Part shown: positions 1 through 10,971 of the stretch, piece by piece
Layout: each line of letters begins with the position of its first letter
Position numbering within the stretch: the first letter of the stretch is position 1
DNA from: Rickettsiales bacterium
Lineage (GTDB): Bacteria > Pseudomonadota > Alphaproteobacteria > Methylaequorales > Methylaequoraceae
DNA: 44,925 nucleotides
Direction: 5' to 3'
NCBI GenBank assembly: GCA_002689325.1
Contig: NZFP01000024.1
Span: forward strand, 1 to 44,925
Made by a program: the position numbers and the translations under genes
Notes under the pieces: model-generated
The model's input: the letters and a program-made list of their open reading frames with translations, nothing else
Databases searched by the model: none
What the model was told of the DNA's origin: nothing

Positions 1-80
1 CTATTAATTTAAAGCATAATATAATAAAAAAATAAACTATAAAATTTTATTATTTAAAATAAATTTTATCATATTTTATT

Positions 81-936
81 ATGAAACAGTCGAAAGTTAA
101 TGTATCCTTTGAATTTTTCCCTCCTAAGAACGGAGGAGCTATATCCTCTTTGTGGCACAACATAAATAGACTTGAACCACTGAACCCCAGATTTATTTCA
201 GTTACATATGGTGCTGGCGGTTCAACAAGGGAAAATACCCATGATTTAGTAAAGCAAATTAAAAAAAAAACTAATCTACAACCAGCTGCTCATTTAACAT
301 GTATTAATTCAACAAGAGAAGAAATTGAATTAATTGCCAATGATTACTGGCAATCAGGTATAAAGCATATAGTTGCATTAAGAGGAGACCCACCAAAAAA
401 TAGTAATAAGATAAAAAGTGACTTTAAGTATGCAACAGATTTAATAACTTTTCTGAGAAAAAAACATGATTTTGAAATTACTGTTTCTGCGTATCCTGAA
501 ATTCACCCTGATTCTAACTCGATAGAACAGGAATATGACATTCTAAAAAAAAAAAATTGATTTAGGAGCTACAAAAGCAATTACACAATTTTTCTTTGAT
601 GTTGAGTATTATTTTAAATTTATTGATGGTGCTGTAAAAAGAGGTATAAAAATACCTATTATTCCTGGTATTCTTCCAGTAACAAACTGTGAGAGAACTA
701 TTGAGTTTGCAAAAAAAATGAACTGCAAGATGCCAACAAAATTAAAAAATATGTTTAAAGGTTTAGATTCTGATAAAGAGACAAGAAAATTAGTTGCTGC
801 AACAATAGCATATGATCAATGTGATAAATTAATCTGTGGAGGAGTTAAGGACTTTCACTTTTACACTCTAAATAGGGCAGATCTTTCTTTCGCAATTTGT
901 CATATTTTAGGTGTTAAGCCAAAGGCCAATAAATGA
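81..936 (+). pseudogene. metF: 5,10-methylenetetrahydrofolate reductase, split by a 1-nt frameshift in a 12-A tract
   Basis: MetF reduces 5,10-methylene-THF to 5-methyl-THF, the methyl donor for the MetH proteins encoded next. The first frame (81-560) carries the family landmarks FEFFPPK (residues 11-17), TYGAGGS (42-48), HLTC (71-74) and RGDPP (101-105). It runs into TGA right after twelve As at 545-556. The next frame continues without a gap as IDLGATKAITQFFFD and reaches TGA at 934-936. Removing one A gives a single protein of about 284 aa, the normal family length. I therefore call it one gene that is either rescued by polymerase slippage, mis-sequenced, or newly broken. The start is ATG 81, with no clear Shine-Dalgarno. 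Its TGA overlaps the ATG of metH (ATGA at 933-936), so it leads the operon. No SAM riboswitch is visible in the 80 bases upstream. Confidence 0.9.
545..556 (+). repeat. poly(A) tract of 12 at the metF frameshift
   Basis: This uninterrupted run of twelve As is where the metF frame breaks. With eleven As the codons read through LKKKIDLGA, as expected for the family. It is a likely site of replication or transcription slippage. Confidence 0.9.
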
Positions 937-1982
937 TAGATATTAAATTAATAGAAAGAATTCTCGAGGAAAAAATTTTGATTTTAGATGGGCCAATGGG
1001 AACTATGATCCAGGAAAAAAAATTAGATGAGAATGATTTTCGTGGAAAAAAATTTCTCAATTCAAAAAAAAATCTAAAAGGAAATAATGATTTGTTAAAT
1101 ATTACTTGCCCTGACTTAATTTATGAAATTCACCAAAAGTATCTGGAAGCAGGAGCAGATATCCTTGAAACCAATACATTCAACTCAACAAAAATTTCTC
1201 AAAAAGACTACGACTGTCAAGAATTTTCTTTTGACCTTAATTATCAAGGAGGCTTAATTGCAAGAAAGGCAGTAGATGACTTTTTGGATAAAAATCCAGG
1301 ACAAAATAGGTTTATCGCCGGTGTTCTTGGCCCGACTAACAGGACCTGCTCAATGTCACCAGATGTAAATGATCCCGGTTTTAGAAATGTAAATTTTGAT
1401 GTACTAAGAGATGATTACCTAGCTTCTATAGAGGCACTATTAAAATCGGGAGTAGATTTAATTTTAATCGAAACAATTTTTGATACTTTAAATGCTAAAG
1501 CAGCATTAATGGCTTTGAGTGATGTCGAAAGAAAAAAAAACATTAGAGTTCCACTCATGGTTTCAGCAACAATAACAGATTTATCAGGCAGAACTTTATC
1601 AGGTCAAACTTTAGAAGCCTTTTATAACTCAATTATACATTCGAACCCGTTGAGTGTTGGTTTGAATTGTGCTCTAGGTCCTAAAGAACTTGAGCCACAT
1701 CTTATTGAATTAGATAGGATTTCTGAATTTTTCGTAAGTATACATCCTAATGCGGGACTTCCCAATGCCTTTGGAGGATATGATGAAACGCCTGAATCGA
1801 TGGCAAAATTTGTTAAAAAATGGGGTGAAAATTGCTATATTAACATTGTTGGTGGATGTTGTGGAACAACTCCTGAACATATAAAATTAATGAAAAAAGT
1901 TACTAAAAAGTCTAAACCGAGAAAACGGTTGCAAAAAGATAAGCATATGAGGCTTTCTGGGCTTGAGGCATTTAATTACTAA
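933..1982 (+). CDS. metH: methionine synthase, homocysteine-binding (N-terminal) polypeptide
   Basis: This is the homocysteine S-methyltransferase module of cobalamin-dependent methionine synthase, 349 aa. It has the barrel start GPMGTMIQ (20-27), ETNTFNST (about 79-86) and the three zinc/thiol cysteines in GLNCALG (Cys246) and [10 protein letters not shown] (Cys309, Cys310). It ends in a basic tail (SKPRKRLQK) where one-chain MetH would continue into the pterin module. The rest of the enzyme is the next ORF, whose ATG at 1982 overlaps this TAA by one base. A two-gene MetH is a known alphaproteobacterial arrangement, so this is not damage. ATG 933 overlaps the metF stop, implying coupled translation. 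Cytoplasmic; assumed to work with the next protein as a complex. Confidence 0.93.
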   Translation: MIDIKLIERILEEKILILDGPMGTMIQEKKLDENDFRGKKFLNSKKNLKGNNDLLNITCPDLIYEIHQKYLEAGADILETNTFNSTKISQKDYDCQEFSFDLNYQGGLIARKAVDDFLDKNPGQNRFIAGVLGPTNRTCSMSPDVNDPGFRNVNFDVLRDDYLASIEALLKSGVDLILIETIFDTLNAKAALMALSDVERKKNIRVPLMVSATITDLSGRTLSGQTLEAFYNSIIHSNPLSVGLNCALGPKELEPHLIELDRISEFFVSIHPNAGLPNAFGGYDETPESMAKFVKKWGENCYINIVGGCCGTTPEHIKLMKKVTKKSKPRKRLQKDKHMRLSGLEAFNY

Positions 1983-4630
1983 TGACAAAGAAAAATATAA
2001 ATTTTATTAATATTGGTGAAAGGACGAACGTAACTGGTTCAGCTAAATTCAAAAAGTTAATAATGTCAGATAACTTTGAAGAAGCTGTTTCTGTGGCTAA
2101 AGATCAAATTGAAAATGGTGCCCAAATAATTGATATCAATATGGATGAGGGGCTACTTGATTCCGAAAAGGCAATGGAGAGATTTCTAAATCTTATTTCT
2201 GTTGAACCAGATATTGCAAAAGTTCCTTTCATGATTGATTCCTCCAAGTGGTCAGTAATTGAAACAGGACTTAAATGCGTTCAGGGAAAGGTTATTGTTA
2301 ATTCTATTAGTCTTAAAGAAGGAGAGAAAGAATTTATAGAACAAGCAATAATGGTAAAAAATTTTGGGGCAGCAGTTGTTGTTATGGCTTTTGATGAAGA
2401 GGGTCAGGCAGATTCTACTGAAAAAAAAATTAAAATTTGTTCAAGAGCATATAAAATTCTTACAGAGGAAGTAAAGTTTCCTGCTGAAGATATAATTTTT
2501 GATCCTAATATTTTTGCAGTGGCCACTGGAATTAGTGAACACAATAATTATGCTAAGGATTTTTTTGAAGCTACTAAACTTATCAAAGCAGAACTACCTG
2601 GATGTAAAGTTTCAGGAGGTGTATCAAATGTATCTTTTAGTTTTAGAGGAAATAATCTTGTCAGAGAAGCCATGCATTCGTGCTTTTTATATCATGCAAT
2701 TGACGCTGGATTAGATATGGCAATAGTTAATGCTGGGCAAATAACAATTTATGAGCAAATACCAAAGGATTTAAGAGAAAGTATAGAGGATGTTTTATTT
2801 AATCGTTCAGACAATGCCACAGATAAGCTAATAGATATTTCAAAAAAATATTCAGAAGGCAAAACAGATAAAAAGAAGATTACAAAGGAGTGGAGGAAAA
2901 AAAAACCAGAGGAAAGAGTTAAATATTCTTTGATTAATGGCATTAATGATTTTATTGAAAACGATACAGAGGAATTACGAAAAAAATTCGATAAACCTCT
3001 AGAAATTATCGAGGGACCATTAATGGATGGCATGAATGTGGTTGGTGATCTGTTTGGTTCAGGTAAAATGTTTTTACCTCAAGTAGTTAAATCTGCAAGA
3101 GTGATGAAACAGTCAGTGGCATACTTATTACCTTTTATGGAAAATGAAAAAAATGAGGATTTATCTAAAGGAAAAATATTACTTGCTACGGTTAAAGGAG
3201 ATGTTCACGATATAGGAAAAAATATTGTAGGAGTTGTTCTTCAATGTAATAATTTTGATGTAATTGATCTAGGTGTGATGGTTCCTTGCCAAAAAATAAT
3301 TGATACAGTTATATCTGAAAATGTTGATTTAATTGGTCTTTCTGGACTTATAACACCAAGTTTAGATGAAATGTGTTTTGTGGCTAGTGAATTATCAAGA
3401 AATAAGATTGATAGACCATTACTTATTGGAGGAGCAACGACTAGCAAGATTCACACAGCGATAAAAATTGCTCCTTTATATTCCAATGGTGTATGTCATG
3501 TAACCGATGCATCGAAAGCTGTAACTGTTGCTAGTAAATTAATTTCAAAAAATAAATGTAGACCTTTTATAGAGGAATTGAATAGAGAATACTCTAATTT
3601 AAGAACTTCCTATTTCAAAAAAGATAATAAAAAAGAAAACTCTATTGAAAAATGCAGAAAAAATAAATTTAATTTTGATTGGAAAAGTTACAAACCACAT
3701 GTCCCTAAACTTTTAGGTCTTAAAATTAACTATAAAATTTCCATTGAAAAAATTGAAAAATTTATCGATTGGAAACCATTTTTTCAATCATGGGAGTTAC
3801 ATGGAAATTTTCCTGAAATACTTAATGACAAAAAAGTTGGAAAAGCCGCAAAGGATTTGTGGAATGATGCGCAAAAAATGCTTGAAAGACTAAAAAAAAA
3901 TAAAATCATATCACCTAGCGCTGTAATTGGATTTTGGCCAGCTAATTCGGAAGGTGACGATATTTTGATTTTTAAGGATAATTCTAGAAAAAAAATTTTA
4001 AAAAAACTACATTTTTTAAGACAACAAGTTAGCAGAGAAAACTCAAAGAGACCTAATTTTTGCTTATCAGATTTTGTTTCACCAACTTCGTCAAAAATTA
4101 AAGATTTTATTGGTGGTTTTTTAGTCACAGCAGGTGATGGTATTGAAAAACTATCTAAAGAGTATGATAATAAGAAGGATGATTACAATTCAATTATGGT
4201 AAAAGCTCTTGGAGATAGAATCGCAGAAGCTTTAGCAGAAATGATGCATGCCGAGGTAAGAAAAAAATATTGGGGATATGCTAAAGAAGAAAACTTAAGT
4301 AATGAGCAGTTAATAAAAGAAAATTATATCGGAATTAGGCCTGCACCTGGATATCCTGCATGTCCTGACCATACCGAAAAATCCACCCTATTTGAATTAC
4401 TAGAAGTATCAAAAAATCTTAAGGTAGAACTCACTGAATCTTTTGCAATGAGCCCAGCAAGTTCTGTTTCTGGTTTTTATTTTTCTCACCCAGAGGCTTC
4501 ATATTTTGGTGTTGGAAAAATTAATAAAGACCAAGTATCAGATTATGCCAATAGAAAGGGTGTATCACTAGAAGATATTGAGAAATGGCTTGGTCCCAAT
4601 TTAAGTTATTCTCCCAAGAAAGCAGCATGA
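1982..4630 (+). CDS. metH: methionine synthase, folate-, cobalamin- and activation-domain polypeptide
   Basis: This 882-aa chain completes MetH. The domains in order are: a pterin-binding barrel beginning [12 protein letters not shown] (about 9-20); a helical cap (about 300-390); a B12-binding domain with GDVHDIG, whose His near residue 408 is the lower-axial cobalt ligand; [11 protein letters not shown] and GGATTS; and a C-terminal SAM-dependent reactivation domain with [12 protein letters not shown] (about 785) and a typical end. It transfers methyl from 5-methyl-THF through cob(I)alamin to homocysteine held by the upstream polypeptide. The presence of a full reactivation domain implies the cell obtains B12. 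It overlaps the next gene at ATGA (4627-4630). No cobalamin riboswitch was recognised in the window. Confidence 0.95.
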   Translation: MTKKNINFINIGERTNVTGSAKFKKLIMSDNFEEAVSVAKDQIENGAQIIDINMDEGLLDSEKAMERFLNLISVEPDIAKVPFMIDSSKWSVIETGLKCVQGKVIVNSISLKEGEKEFIEQAIMVKNFGAAVVVMAFDEEGQADSTEKKIKICSRAYKILTEEVKFPAEDIIFDPNIFAVATGISEHNNYAKDFFEATKLIKAELPGCKVSGGVSNVSFSFRGNNLVREAMHSCFLYHAIDAGLDMAIVNAGQITIYEQIPKDLRESIEDVLFNRSDNATDKLIDISKKYSEGKTDKKKITKEWRKKKPEERVKYSLINGINDFIENDTEELRKKFDKPLEIIEGPLMDGMNVVGDLFGSGKMFLPQVVKSARVMKQSVAYLLPFMENEKNEDLSKGKILLATVKGDVHDIGKNIVGVVLQCNNFDVIDLGVMVPCQKIIDTVISENVDLIGLSGLITPSLDEMCFVASELSRNKIDRPLLIGGATTSKIHTAIKIAPLYSNGVCHVTDASKAVTVASKLISKNKCRPFIEELNREYSNLRTSYFKKDNKKENSIEKCRKNKFNFDWKSYKPHVPKLLGLKINYKISIEKIEKFIDWKPFFQSWELHGNFPEILNDKKVGKAAKDLWNDAQKMLERLKKNKIISPSAVIGFWPANSEGDDILIFKDNSRKKILKKLHFLRQQVSRENSKRPNFCLSDFVSPTSSKIKDFIGGFLVTAGDGIEKLSKEYDNKKDDYNSIMVKALGDRIAEALAEMMHAEVRKKYWGYAKEENLSNEQLIKENYIGIRPAPGYPACPDHTEKSTLFELLEVSKNLKVELTESFAMSPASSVSGFYFSHPEASYFGVGKINKDQVSDYANRKGVSLEDIEKWLGPNLSYSPKKAA

Positions 4631-6774
4631 GTCTGGTTGAAGAAAAATTAATCATTCCTGAACCAGATTTTATTTCTGGTTTAAATTCTGAACAAAAAAA
4701 AGCTGTAATGAATATAGATGGTCCCCTGCTAGTTCTATCAGGCGCTGGGACTGGGAAAACAAAAGTTTTGACTACAAGATTAGCAAATATAATTCATTCA
4801 AGAAAAGCCAGTATTTCTAATATTCTTTGCGTTACATTTACAAATAAAGCAGCTTTTGAAATGAAATCTAGAGTTGAAAAAATTTTAAAACAGCCGGTTG
4901 AAGGAATGTCAATTGGAACTTTTCACTCCATTGGAGCCAAGTTTTTAAGAAAGCACTCTAATTTAATTGATATAAAAAATGATTTTACAATCTTGGACAC
5001 AGAGGATCAACTAAGACTGGTTAAACAAGTAATTTCATTATTAGATCTTGATCCCAAGATTTTTGTTCCTAAGAGTTTTCTCTACATGATTGATCAAATG
5101 AAAAATTATGGTTTATCTTATGATGAAATTGGTAATCACGAATTTGAGCACAAGACGAAAGGTAAACTTAGCAAAGTTTATAAATTATATCAGCAGAGGT
5201 TAAAGATTTATAACTCTGTTGATTTCGGTGATCTTATTTTACTACCATTAAAGATTTTGAGACAGAACTCTGAAATTTCAGATCTTTACAATAAAAAGTT
5301 TAAATACATTTTGGTTGACGAATATCAGGATACTAATGCTGCTCAGTACATGTTACTAAGGTTACTATCAAGTGAAAGAAAAAATATTTGTTGTGTAGGT
5401 GATGAAGATCAATCAATCTATGGTTGGAGAGGTGCACAACTAAAAAATATTTTAAATTTTGAAGATGATTTTAAAGGTGCCCAAATAATTAGATTAGAAC
5501 AAAATTACAGATCAACTGGAAATATTTTAGATGCAGCCTCAAGTCTTATTTCAGAAAATAAAGAAAGAATTGGTAAAAAATTATGGACTTCAGATCCTAC
5601 CGGAGAACCAGTTGAAGTAATTAACCTCGAAAATGACCAAATGGAAGCGTTTTTTGTTTCTGAAAGAATAGTTAATTTACAAAATACCGGTATTAAATTA
5701 TCAAAGATGGCTATTCTCACAAGAGCTAGTTTCCAGTTTAAAGACTTGGAGGATAGATTTATTAGAGAAAATATTAAATACAAGGTTGTCGGAGGACTAA
5801 GGTTTTATGAAAGAGCAGAAATTAAAGATGCTCTAGCCTTTTTTAGATTGTTAATAAAAAGTGATGACAATTTATCTTTTGAAAGAATTATAAATATACC
5901 AAAAAGAGGCTTAGGCTCAGTTTTTTTAAGGAAGTTAAATGATTTTGCAAAAAAAAATAATTTATCCTTACTTGATTCACTCAGAAAATATCTAGAAACA
6001 GAAACATTATCCAAAAGTCCCAGTGATAACATAATAAAATTTTTAATCATATTAGATAAGCATAAAGACATGCTTAAAAATCAAGATCATTTTGAGGTTG
6101 CTGGTTCATTATTAGATGATATTGGTTACACAGATATGCTTAAAAATGAAAAAACCATAGAATCTGAGGGAAGGTTAGAAAATTTAAAAAAGCTTGTTAT
6201 TGACATAAGAAGTAGAAGTACATTGAATGAATTTCTTGATGAAGTGAGTTTACTAACCGATGTATCTAATGAAAGTGAAGGTACAGAAAAAATTTCAATT
6301 ATGACTTTGCATAGTGCTAAAGGATTAGAGTTTGATTATATTTTTTTACCTGGATGGGAAGAAGGAATTTTTCCAAATCAGAGAAGCCTCGATGAAAATG
6401 GTAACAAAGGGTTAGAGGAAGAAAGAAGACTCGCGTATGTTGGAATTACCAGAGCAAGAAAAAAACTCAGTATTTCATTTGTTAACTTTAGAAAACAATA
6501 TAACTATAATATTTATCGATCTATTCCATCAAGATTTTTATCAGAATTACCAAAAAAAAATTGTGAATTAAAGCTTAATCAAAGTTTGAAAGAAAAAAGA
6601 TTAAAGAAAATTGACCATATAAAAAGTAATGAATTCGCAGTAGGTACTTTAGTTAAACATGATGATTTTGGAGAGGGAAAAGTTTTAGGAATTAATGGAA
6701 AAAAACTACAAGTAAAGTTTGAGAAATTTGAAGAAATAATGAGTATATTTTCAGACTTTGTTAAAAAACAGTAA
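4627..6774 (+). CDS. uvrD: UvrD/PcrA-type superfamily 1 DNA helicase
   Basis: This is an ATP-dependent 3'-5' DNA helicase used in nucleotide-excision and mismatch repair and in clearing stalled forks. I take the start as ATG 4627 (MSLVEEK), which overlaps the metH stop as ATGA. An earlier in-frame ATG at 4585 lies inside metH. That gives about 715 aa. Visible motifs: Walker A GAGTGKTK (about 39-46), motif [10 protein letters not shown] (about 230), [28 protein letters not shown] and [12 protein letters not shown]. The C-terminus has the small UvrD/PcrA domain ([14 protein letters not shown]...KFEKFEEI). The stop overlaps the prmA start as TAATG. Confidence 0.93.
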   Translation: MSLVEEKLIIPEPDFISGLNSEQKKAVMNIDGPLLVLSGAGTGKTKVLTTRLANIIHSRKASISNILCVTFTNKAAFEMKSRVEKILKQPVEGMSIGTFHSIGAKFLRKHSNLIDIKNDFTILDTEDQLRLVKQVISLLDLDPKIFVPKSFLYMIDQMKNYGLSYDEIGNHEFEHKTKGKLSKVYKLYQQRLKIYNSVDFGDLILLPLKILRQNSEISDLYNKKFKYILVDEYQDTNAAQYMLLRLLSSERKNICCVGDEDQSIYGWRGAQLKNILNFEDDFKGAQIIRLEQNYRSTGNILDAASSLISENKERIGKKLWTSDPTGEPVEVINLENDQMEAFFVSERIVNLQNTGIKLSKMAILTRASFQFKDLEDRFIRENIKYKVVGGLRFYERAEIKDALAFFRLLIKSDDNLSFERIINIPKRGLGSVFLRKLNDFAKKNNLSLLDSLRKYLETETLSKSPSDNIIKFLIILDKHKDMLKNQDHFEVAGSLLDDIGYTDMLKNEKTIESEGRLENLKKLVIDIRSRSTLNEFLDEVSLLTDVSNESEGTEKISIMTLHSAKGLEFDYIFLPGWEEGIFPNQRSLDENGNKGLEEERRLAYVGITRARKKLSISFVNFRKQYNYNIYRSIPSRFLSELPKKNCELKLNQSLKEKRLKKIDHIKSNEFAVGTLVKHDDFGEGKVLGINGKKLQVKFEKFEEIMSIFSDFVKKQ

Positions 6775-7601
6775 TGTTTTTTAAGATTTCAATAAATCTT
6801 TCTGATAAAAAATTCAGAGAATTAAAATTAGAGAATTTATTTGAAAATTTAATTTTCAATAAAATTAAAAAAAACTGGAGTGTAGAAATTTTTACAACAG
6901 ACTTGATTAGAGATAATTTTTTTATCTCAAAATTGTTGGGGATAAAAGATGTGAAAGTAAAAAAACTAAAAATTAAGAGTTTGGCTAGTTATATAAAAAA
7001 TTCTGACTTTAGTATCGTTACAAAAAATTTTCACATTTCAACTTTTAAAAAAAAAACAATAAAAAAAAATATTTTAATTCCTGCTAGCACTGCATTTGGT
7101 ACAGGTTCACATCCAAGTACATTTTTAGCAATACATAATATTGAAAAAATCTTCAAAAAAGGTGAATTTAAAAAATTAAGCTTTTTAGATGTAGGAACTG
7201 GAACAGGAATTTTAAGTTTTGTAATTCATAAACTGTCTAATAAAAGAATAAATGCAACAGATATTGATATAGAATCACAAAGGAACTTTAACCGAAATGC
7301 AAAATTGAATTCGATTTCTAATTTTAGATTTTATAGATGTTATGGTCTAAATAACCATTTTCTTAAAAAGAAAAAGTTTACATTAATAGTATCTAATATA
7401 CTTTTGCTTCCCTTAAAAAGGCTTGCTAAAGATTTTACAAAACACCTTGTTGGTGGTGGGGTTGTAATTGTGTCAGGTATTCTTCATAGTCAAAAAAACG
7501 ATATTGTAAATTGTTATAGTAAATTTAATTTAAAATTAGTAAAAAGTACATATATAGAAGGCTGGGTATCTCTAATTTTTAAAAAACATGCAATTTATTA
7601 A
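6774..7601 (+). CDS. prmA: ribosomal protein L11 methyltransferase
   Basis: This SAM-dependent enzyme trimethylates ribosomal protein L11. The protein is 275 aa. It has the PrmA hallmark AFGTGSHPST (about residues 107-116), the SAM-binding glycine motif LDVGTGTGILSF (about 138-149) and the post-motif VSNILLLPL, equivalent to the N-I-L-A segment of the family. The N-terminal substrate-recognition half is divergent and very lysine-rich, as expected in an AT-rich genome. It starts within the uvrD stop (TAATG) and its end overlaps the pepP start by 14 nt, so it sits inside a coupled operon. Loss of prmA is tolerated in E. coli; retention here is unremarkable. Confidence 0.88.
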   Translation: MFFKISINLSDKKFRELKLENLFENLIFNKIKKNWSVEIFTTDLIRDNFFISKLLGIKDVKVKKLKIKSLASYIKNSDFSIVTKNFHISTFKKKTIKKNILIPASTAFGTGSHPSTFLAIHNIEKIFKKGEFKKLSFLDVGTGTGILSFVIHKLSNKRINATDIDIESQRNFNRNAKLNSISNFRFYRCYGLNNHFLKKKKFTLIVSNILLLPLKRLAKDFTKHLVGGGVVIVSGILHSQKNDIVNCYSKFNLKLVKSTYIEGWVSLIFKKHAIY

Positions 7602-9321
7602 TGATAATTTAAAAACTCTAAATTCTTTTTTAAGAAAAAAGAAGACGGATTACTATTTTATTTCTACTAGTGATGAGTATTTAAATGAATACGTTCCAAA
7701 CTATAATATGAGACTTAAATGGCTTACAAATTTTTCCGGGTCTAATGGATATGCATTATTATCTGAAAAAAAAAAATTTTTTTTTACTGATGGAAGATAC
7801 TTGGAGCAAGCCCAAAAAGAACTTCCAAAAAGTTTCAAAATTTTCGATTTAAATAAAGAAAATTTAATTAGTTTTTTTTCTGGCTTCAAAAATAAAAAAA
7901 TACTTACCGACACCAAGTGTTTCTCTAAAAACCTAATTATTGAAATTTCAAAAAGTCTTAAACATTCAAATAGCAAAATTATTCATGATACAAAAAATTT
8001 GATAGATTGTATTTGGTCGGAAAGACCTACAGAGCAAATAAAAAAATTTTTTATTTTAAAAAAAGAAAATTGTGGTGAATCTTTTGAAGAAAAACTTAAG
8101 AAGATAAGACCAGTAGATAATAAGGTTCTAATTATTACATCCCCAGAATCTTTGTGCTGGTTGTTGAACATTAGGGGGTTTGATTTAGAAAATACTCCAG
8201 TAGTTTTTTGTAGAGCTATAATAACAAAAAAAAAAATTGAATTTTTTGTCAACAAAAAAAAATTGCCTAAAGGTTTTGTTTCAACTTACAAAAATATCAA
8301 AATATATAATATATCTTTGTTTGATCTAGCATTAACCAAATTAAATAAAAAAAGTATACAAGTTGATAGTCAACTTTCCTATTTCTTTTACAAAACTCTT
8401 GAGGGCAACAAGTTATTTTTCAAAGATGACCCATGTAAGATTTTAAAATCTCAAAAAAATAAAGTTGAAATTTCACAATCTAAGTCTGCACATCTAAATG
8501 ATGGAGTTGCTTTAGTAAAGTTTTATTATTGGTTAGAAGAAAATTATAAAAAAAATAAAATCACTGAATTCCAAGCTGCAGAGAAATTAGAACAATTTAG
8601 AAAAGAAAACATTAATTATTTTTCCTCAAGTTTTCCTACTATATCTGCTACAGGTGCCAACGGGGCAATCGTACATTATAAACCGAACAGGAAGAGCTCA
8701 GTTTTAAAACAAGGTGAGTTATATTTGTGTGATTCAGGTGGTCAATATTATGGAGGAACAACTGATATAACTAGAACGATTTATTTAGGTAACAAGCCAT
8801 CAGAGACATTAAAACTAATTTATACTAAAGTTTTGTTGGGGCACTTGAATATATCTATGTTAAAATTTCCAGCCGGTACCAGAGGCTATCAATTAGATTC
8901 CATTGCAAGGTATAACTTATGGAATCATGGATTAGACTATAACCATGGAACTGGTCATGGTGTGGGAAGTTTTTTAGGGGTTCATGAGGGGCCACAATCT
9001 ATCTCAAAAAATCCTAATAATGTTTCTCTAAAACCAGGAATGATAATTTCTAACGAACCTGGTTTTTATAAAAATAAATCTTTTGGTATTAGAATTGAGA
9101 ATTTAGTTTTAGTAAAAAAATCTTCATTTAATAATTACTTTGAATTTGAAACGCTATCATTGTTTCCCTATGAATTAAAATTAATTAGTTTCAATCTACT
9201 AAATAGCACTCAAAAAGATTGGATTCGTAAATATCATAATCACGTTTACTTGAAAGTGTCAAACCTGCTTGATAAAAAATATAGTGAGTGGTTAAAGAAA
9301 AAAATTGAAATAAGCAACTAA
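7588..9321 (+). CDS. pepP: Xaa-Pro aminopeptidase (M24B family)
   Basis: This cytosolic metallopeptidase releases N-terminal residues that precede proline. The 577-aa length matches the long three-domain form: two creatinase-like N-terminal domains (about 1-300) and a C-terminal pita-bread catalytic domain. Dinuclear-metal ligands are visible as the Asp of CDSGG (about 382) and of TTDITRT (about 393), the His of GHGVG (about 455), the Glu of NEPGFY (about 490) and the Glu of RIENL. A C-terminal extension ends in YSEWLKKKIEISN. It contains in-frame runs of 11 As near 7766 and 8226. It is the last gene of the plus-strand operon and overlaps the convergent recN by 4 nt, with no terminator between them. 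Confidence 0.9.
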   Translation: MQFINDNLKTLNSFLRKKKTDYYFISTSDEYLNEYVPNYNMRLKWLTNFSGSNGYALLSEKKKFFFTDGRYLEQAQKELPKSFKIFDLNKENLISFFSGFKNKKILTDTKCFSKNLIIEISKSLKHSNSKIIHDTKNLIDCIWSERPTEQIKKFFILKKENCGESFEEKLKKIRPVDNKVLIITSPESLCWLLNIRGFDLENTPVVFCRAIITKKKIEFFVNKKKLPKGFVSTYKNIKIYNISLFDLALTKLNKKSIQVDSQLSYFFYKTLEGNKLFFKDDPCKILKSQKNKVEISQSKSAHLNDGVALVKFYYWLEENYKKNKITEFQAAEKLEQFRKENINYFSSSFPTISATGANGAIVHYKPNRKSSVLKQGELYLCDSGGQYYGGTTDITRTIYLGNKPSETLKLIYTKVLLGHLNISMLKFPAGTRGYQLDSIARYNLWNHGLDYNHGTGHGVGSFLGVHEGPQSISKNPNNVSLKPGMIISNEPGFYKNKSFGIRIENLVLVKKSSFNNYFEFETLSLFPYELKLISFNLLNSTQKDWIRKYHNHVYLKVSNLLDKKYSEWLKKKIEISN

Positions 9322-10970
9322 TTTTCAATTAGTTTTTTTGCTGCTTGTATTGCTTCTTCTGTTATTACTTTTCCAGATAGCATTCTTGCAACTTCTTTGA
9401 TCTTTTGGTCTTGGTTAATTTTTATTACATTAATTTTTGTGTCTTGGTTTTTATTATCTTTTTTTACAACGAAATGATTATTACCATGTGCTGCTACTTG
9501 AGGTGAATGAGTTACGACTATAACTTGTCTTGAGCCACCTAATTTTTTTAATCTTTCTCCAACAGCAGAGGACACAGCTCCACCTATACCGCTGTCAACC
9601 TCGTCAAAAACCATTACTGTTTGATTTTTCTTTTGTGCAATAACTTTAATGGCAAGAGCAAATCTACACAATTCTCCTCCAGAGGAAATATTCTTGATTA
9701 AATCCATCTCAGATTTTGGATTAGTTTGTATTTTAAACGTAACCTTGTCCATTCCAGAATTACCTGGCTCAGATTGTTCTATGAAAGTTTGAAATTTAGC
9801 ATTTTCAAGTTTAAGTGCTGGTAGTTCTTTATTGATATCTTCGTCGAGCTTCTTAGCACTATTTTTTCTAGACTGCGAGATATCTCCTGCAATCTGAAGA
9901 TAAGTTTCTTTTATTTCTTTATAGTATTGTTCTTTTTTAATTAGTATTTCATCAAAGTTTATTACTTTATCTAATTTTCTATTTAGTTTTTCGAAAAAAC
10001 TCACTAAATCTTCTTCTTTACAGTTATGTTTTTTTGATATTTTCTTGTAGAGTTGTATTCTATCTTCAATTTCCTCTAATTTATTAATATTGAAGTCCTG
10101 ATTCATTAAATTGTTCATTTTATTGGAAATTTCTTTTGTTTCCAGAAAGATTGAATTTAAATTTTCTATATCTTTTTTGCAACTATCATCCATTAAATGT
10201 TCAATAGCTTTAAGAGAGTTTAAAACTCTTGAAAATAAGACCTCTATGCCAGGAGGGGTTTCAGAATAAAAATTGTCTGTTACAGAATTTAGAGTTTCCG
10301 TAATCTTTGCGGAGTTTTGTAAAACTATTTTTTTATTTAGCAAATCTTTAAATTCATTGGTTACAGGATTTAAATTTTTAAGCTCTTCAAGGTCATATTT
10401 TATATTTTCTTTAATTCTTTGTTGATCTTGTTTTCCTTCATTTAAATTTTCAACTTCTTTTTTTGCTTTAGTTAGATCTTTCCAAAGAGTGTTTAATTTT
10501 TGTAAGTTTTTGTGATGAGTTCCAAAGTCATCTAAAATATTTATATGAGTGCTAGTATCGAGAAGCCCTTGCTCAGAAAATTGACTATGAATTTCAATTA
10601 TATCACTAAATAAGAGTTTTAATGTACTAGATGTAACTAAGTTTTCATTTATAAAACATTTACTTCTTCCATCTTCTGAGATAATTCTCTTCACAAGGAT
10701 TTCAGCGTCATAATTAATTCCTAGTTCGTCAAGTTTGCTTTTTACAAAAATGAACCTTCCAACATCAACTAATGCTGAAACACTTAAAACTTTTCCATTT
10801 TCAGGTCTTAATCCTGGTTTTGCTCTTTCTCCAGTTATCAAATTTAGAGAATCTAGGATCATTGATTTACCTGCTCCAGTTTCTCCTGTTAACACACATA
10901 AACCTTTATCCAAAGATAAATCAATCTCATCAATCAATAATAAATTTCTTATTGATAATAATTTTATCAT
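9318..10970 (-). CDS. recN: DNA repair protein RecN
   Basis: RecN is an SMC-like ATPase that acts early in double-strand-break repair. The 550-aa protein has Walker A GETGAGKS (29-36), a long coiled-coil middle (about 150-380) rich in Lys/Glu, the ABC signature SSGGELCRFALA (about 425) and Walker B VMVFDEVDSGIGG (about 452-464), followed by VTHSPQVAAHG. It is the last gene of the dcw-side transcription unit, directly after bamD (1 nt between stop and start). That placement after bamD is common in Alphaproteobacteria. No LexA-type operator was recognised, and its expression presumably follows the long upstream operon. Confidence 0.94.
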   Translation of the reverse strand: MIKLLSIRNLLLIDEIDLSLDKGLCVLTGETGAGKSMILDSLNLITGERAKPGLRPENGKVLSVSALVDVGRFIFVKSKLDELGINYDAEILVKRIISEDGRSKCFINENLVTSSTLKLLFSDIIEIHSQFSEQGLLDTSTHINILDDFGTHHKNLQKLNTLWKDLTKAKKEVENLNEGKQDQQRIKENIKYDLEELKNLNPVTNEFKDLLNKKIVLQNSAKITETLNSVTDNFYSETPPGIEVLFSRVLNSLKAIEHLMDDSCKKDIENLNSIFLETKEISNKMNNLMNQDFNINKLEEIEDRIQLYKKISKKHNCKEEDLVSFFEKLNRKLDKVINFDEILIKKEQYYKEIKETYLQIAGDISQSRKNSAKKLDEDINKELPALKLENAKFQTFIEQSEPGNSGMDKVTFKIQTNPKSEMDLIKNISSGGELCRFALAIKVIAQKKNQTVMVFDEVDSGIGGAVSSAVGERLKKLGGSRQVIVVTHSPQVAAHGNNHFVVKKDNKNQDTKINVIKINQDQKIKEVARMLSGKVITEEAIQAAKKLIEN

Positions 10971-10971
10971 T

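Noticed and set aside
1-80. Possible SAM or cobalamin riboswitch ahead of metF
   Set aside because: The 80 available bases are almost pure A/T with no conserved helices or GC-rich core; a riboswitch further left cannot be judged.
2749-3033. Minus-strand frames inside metH and similar antisense frames elsewhere (for example 3784-4128, 5505-5783, 7701-7976, 32549-32848)
   Set aside because: They are shadows of strongly conserved genes, with no motifs of their own.
933-4630. metH treated as a frameshifted single gene
   Set aside because: The two parts meet at a domain boundary with a proper stop and ATG and no homopolymer; a two-polypeptide MetH is a known alphaproteobacterial form.
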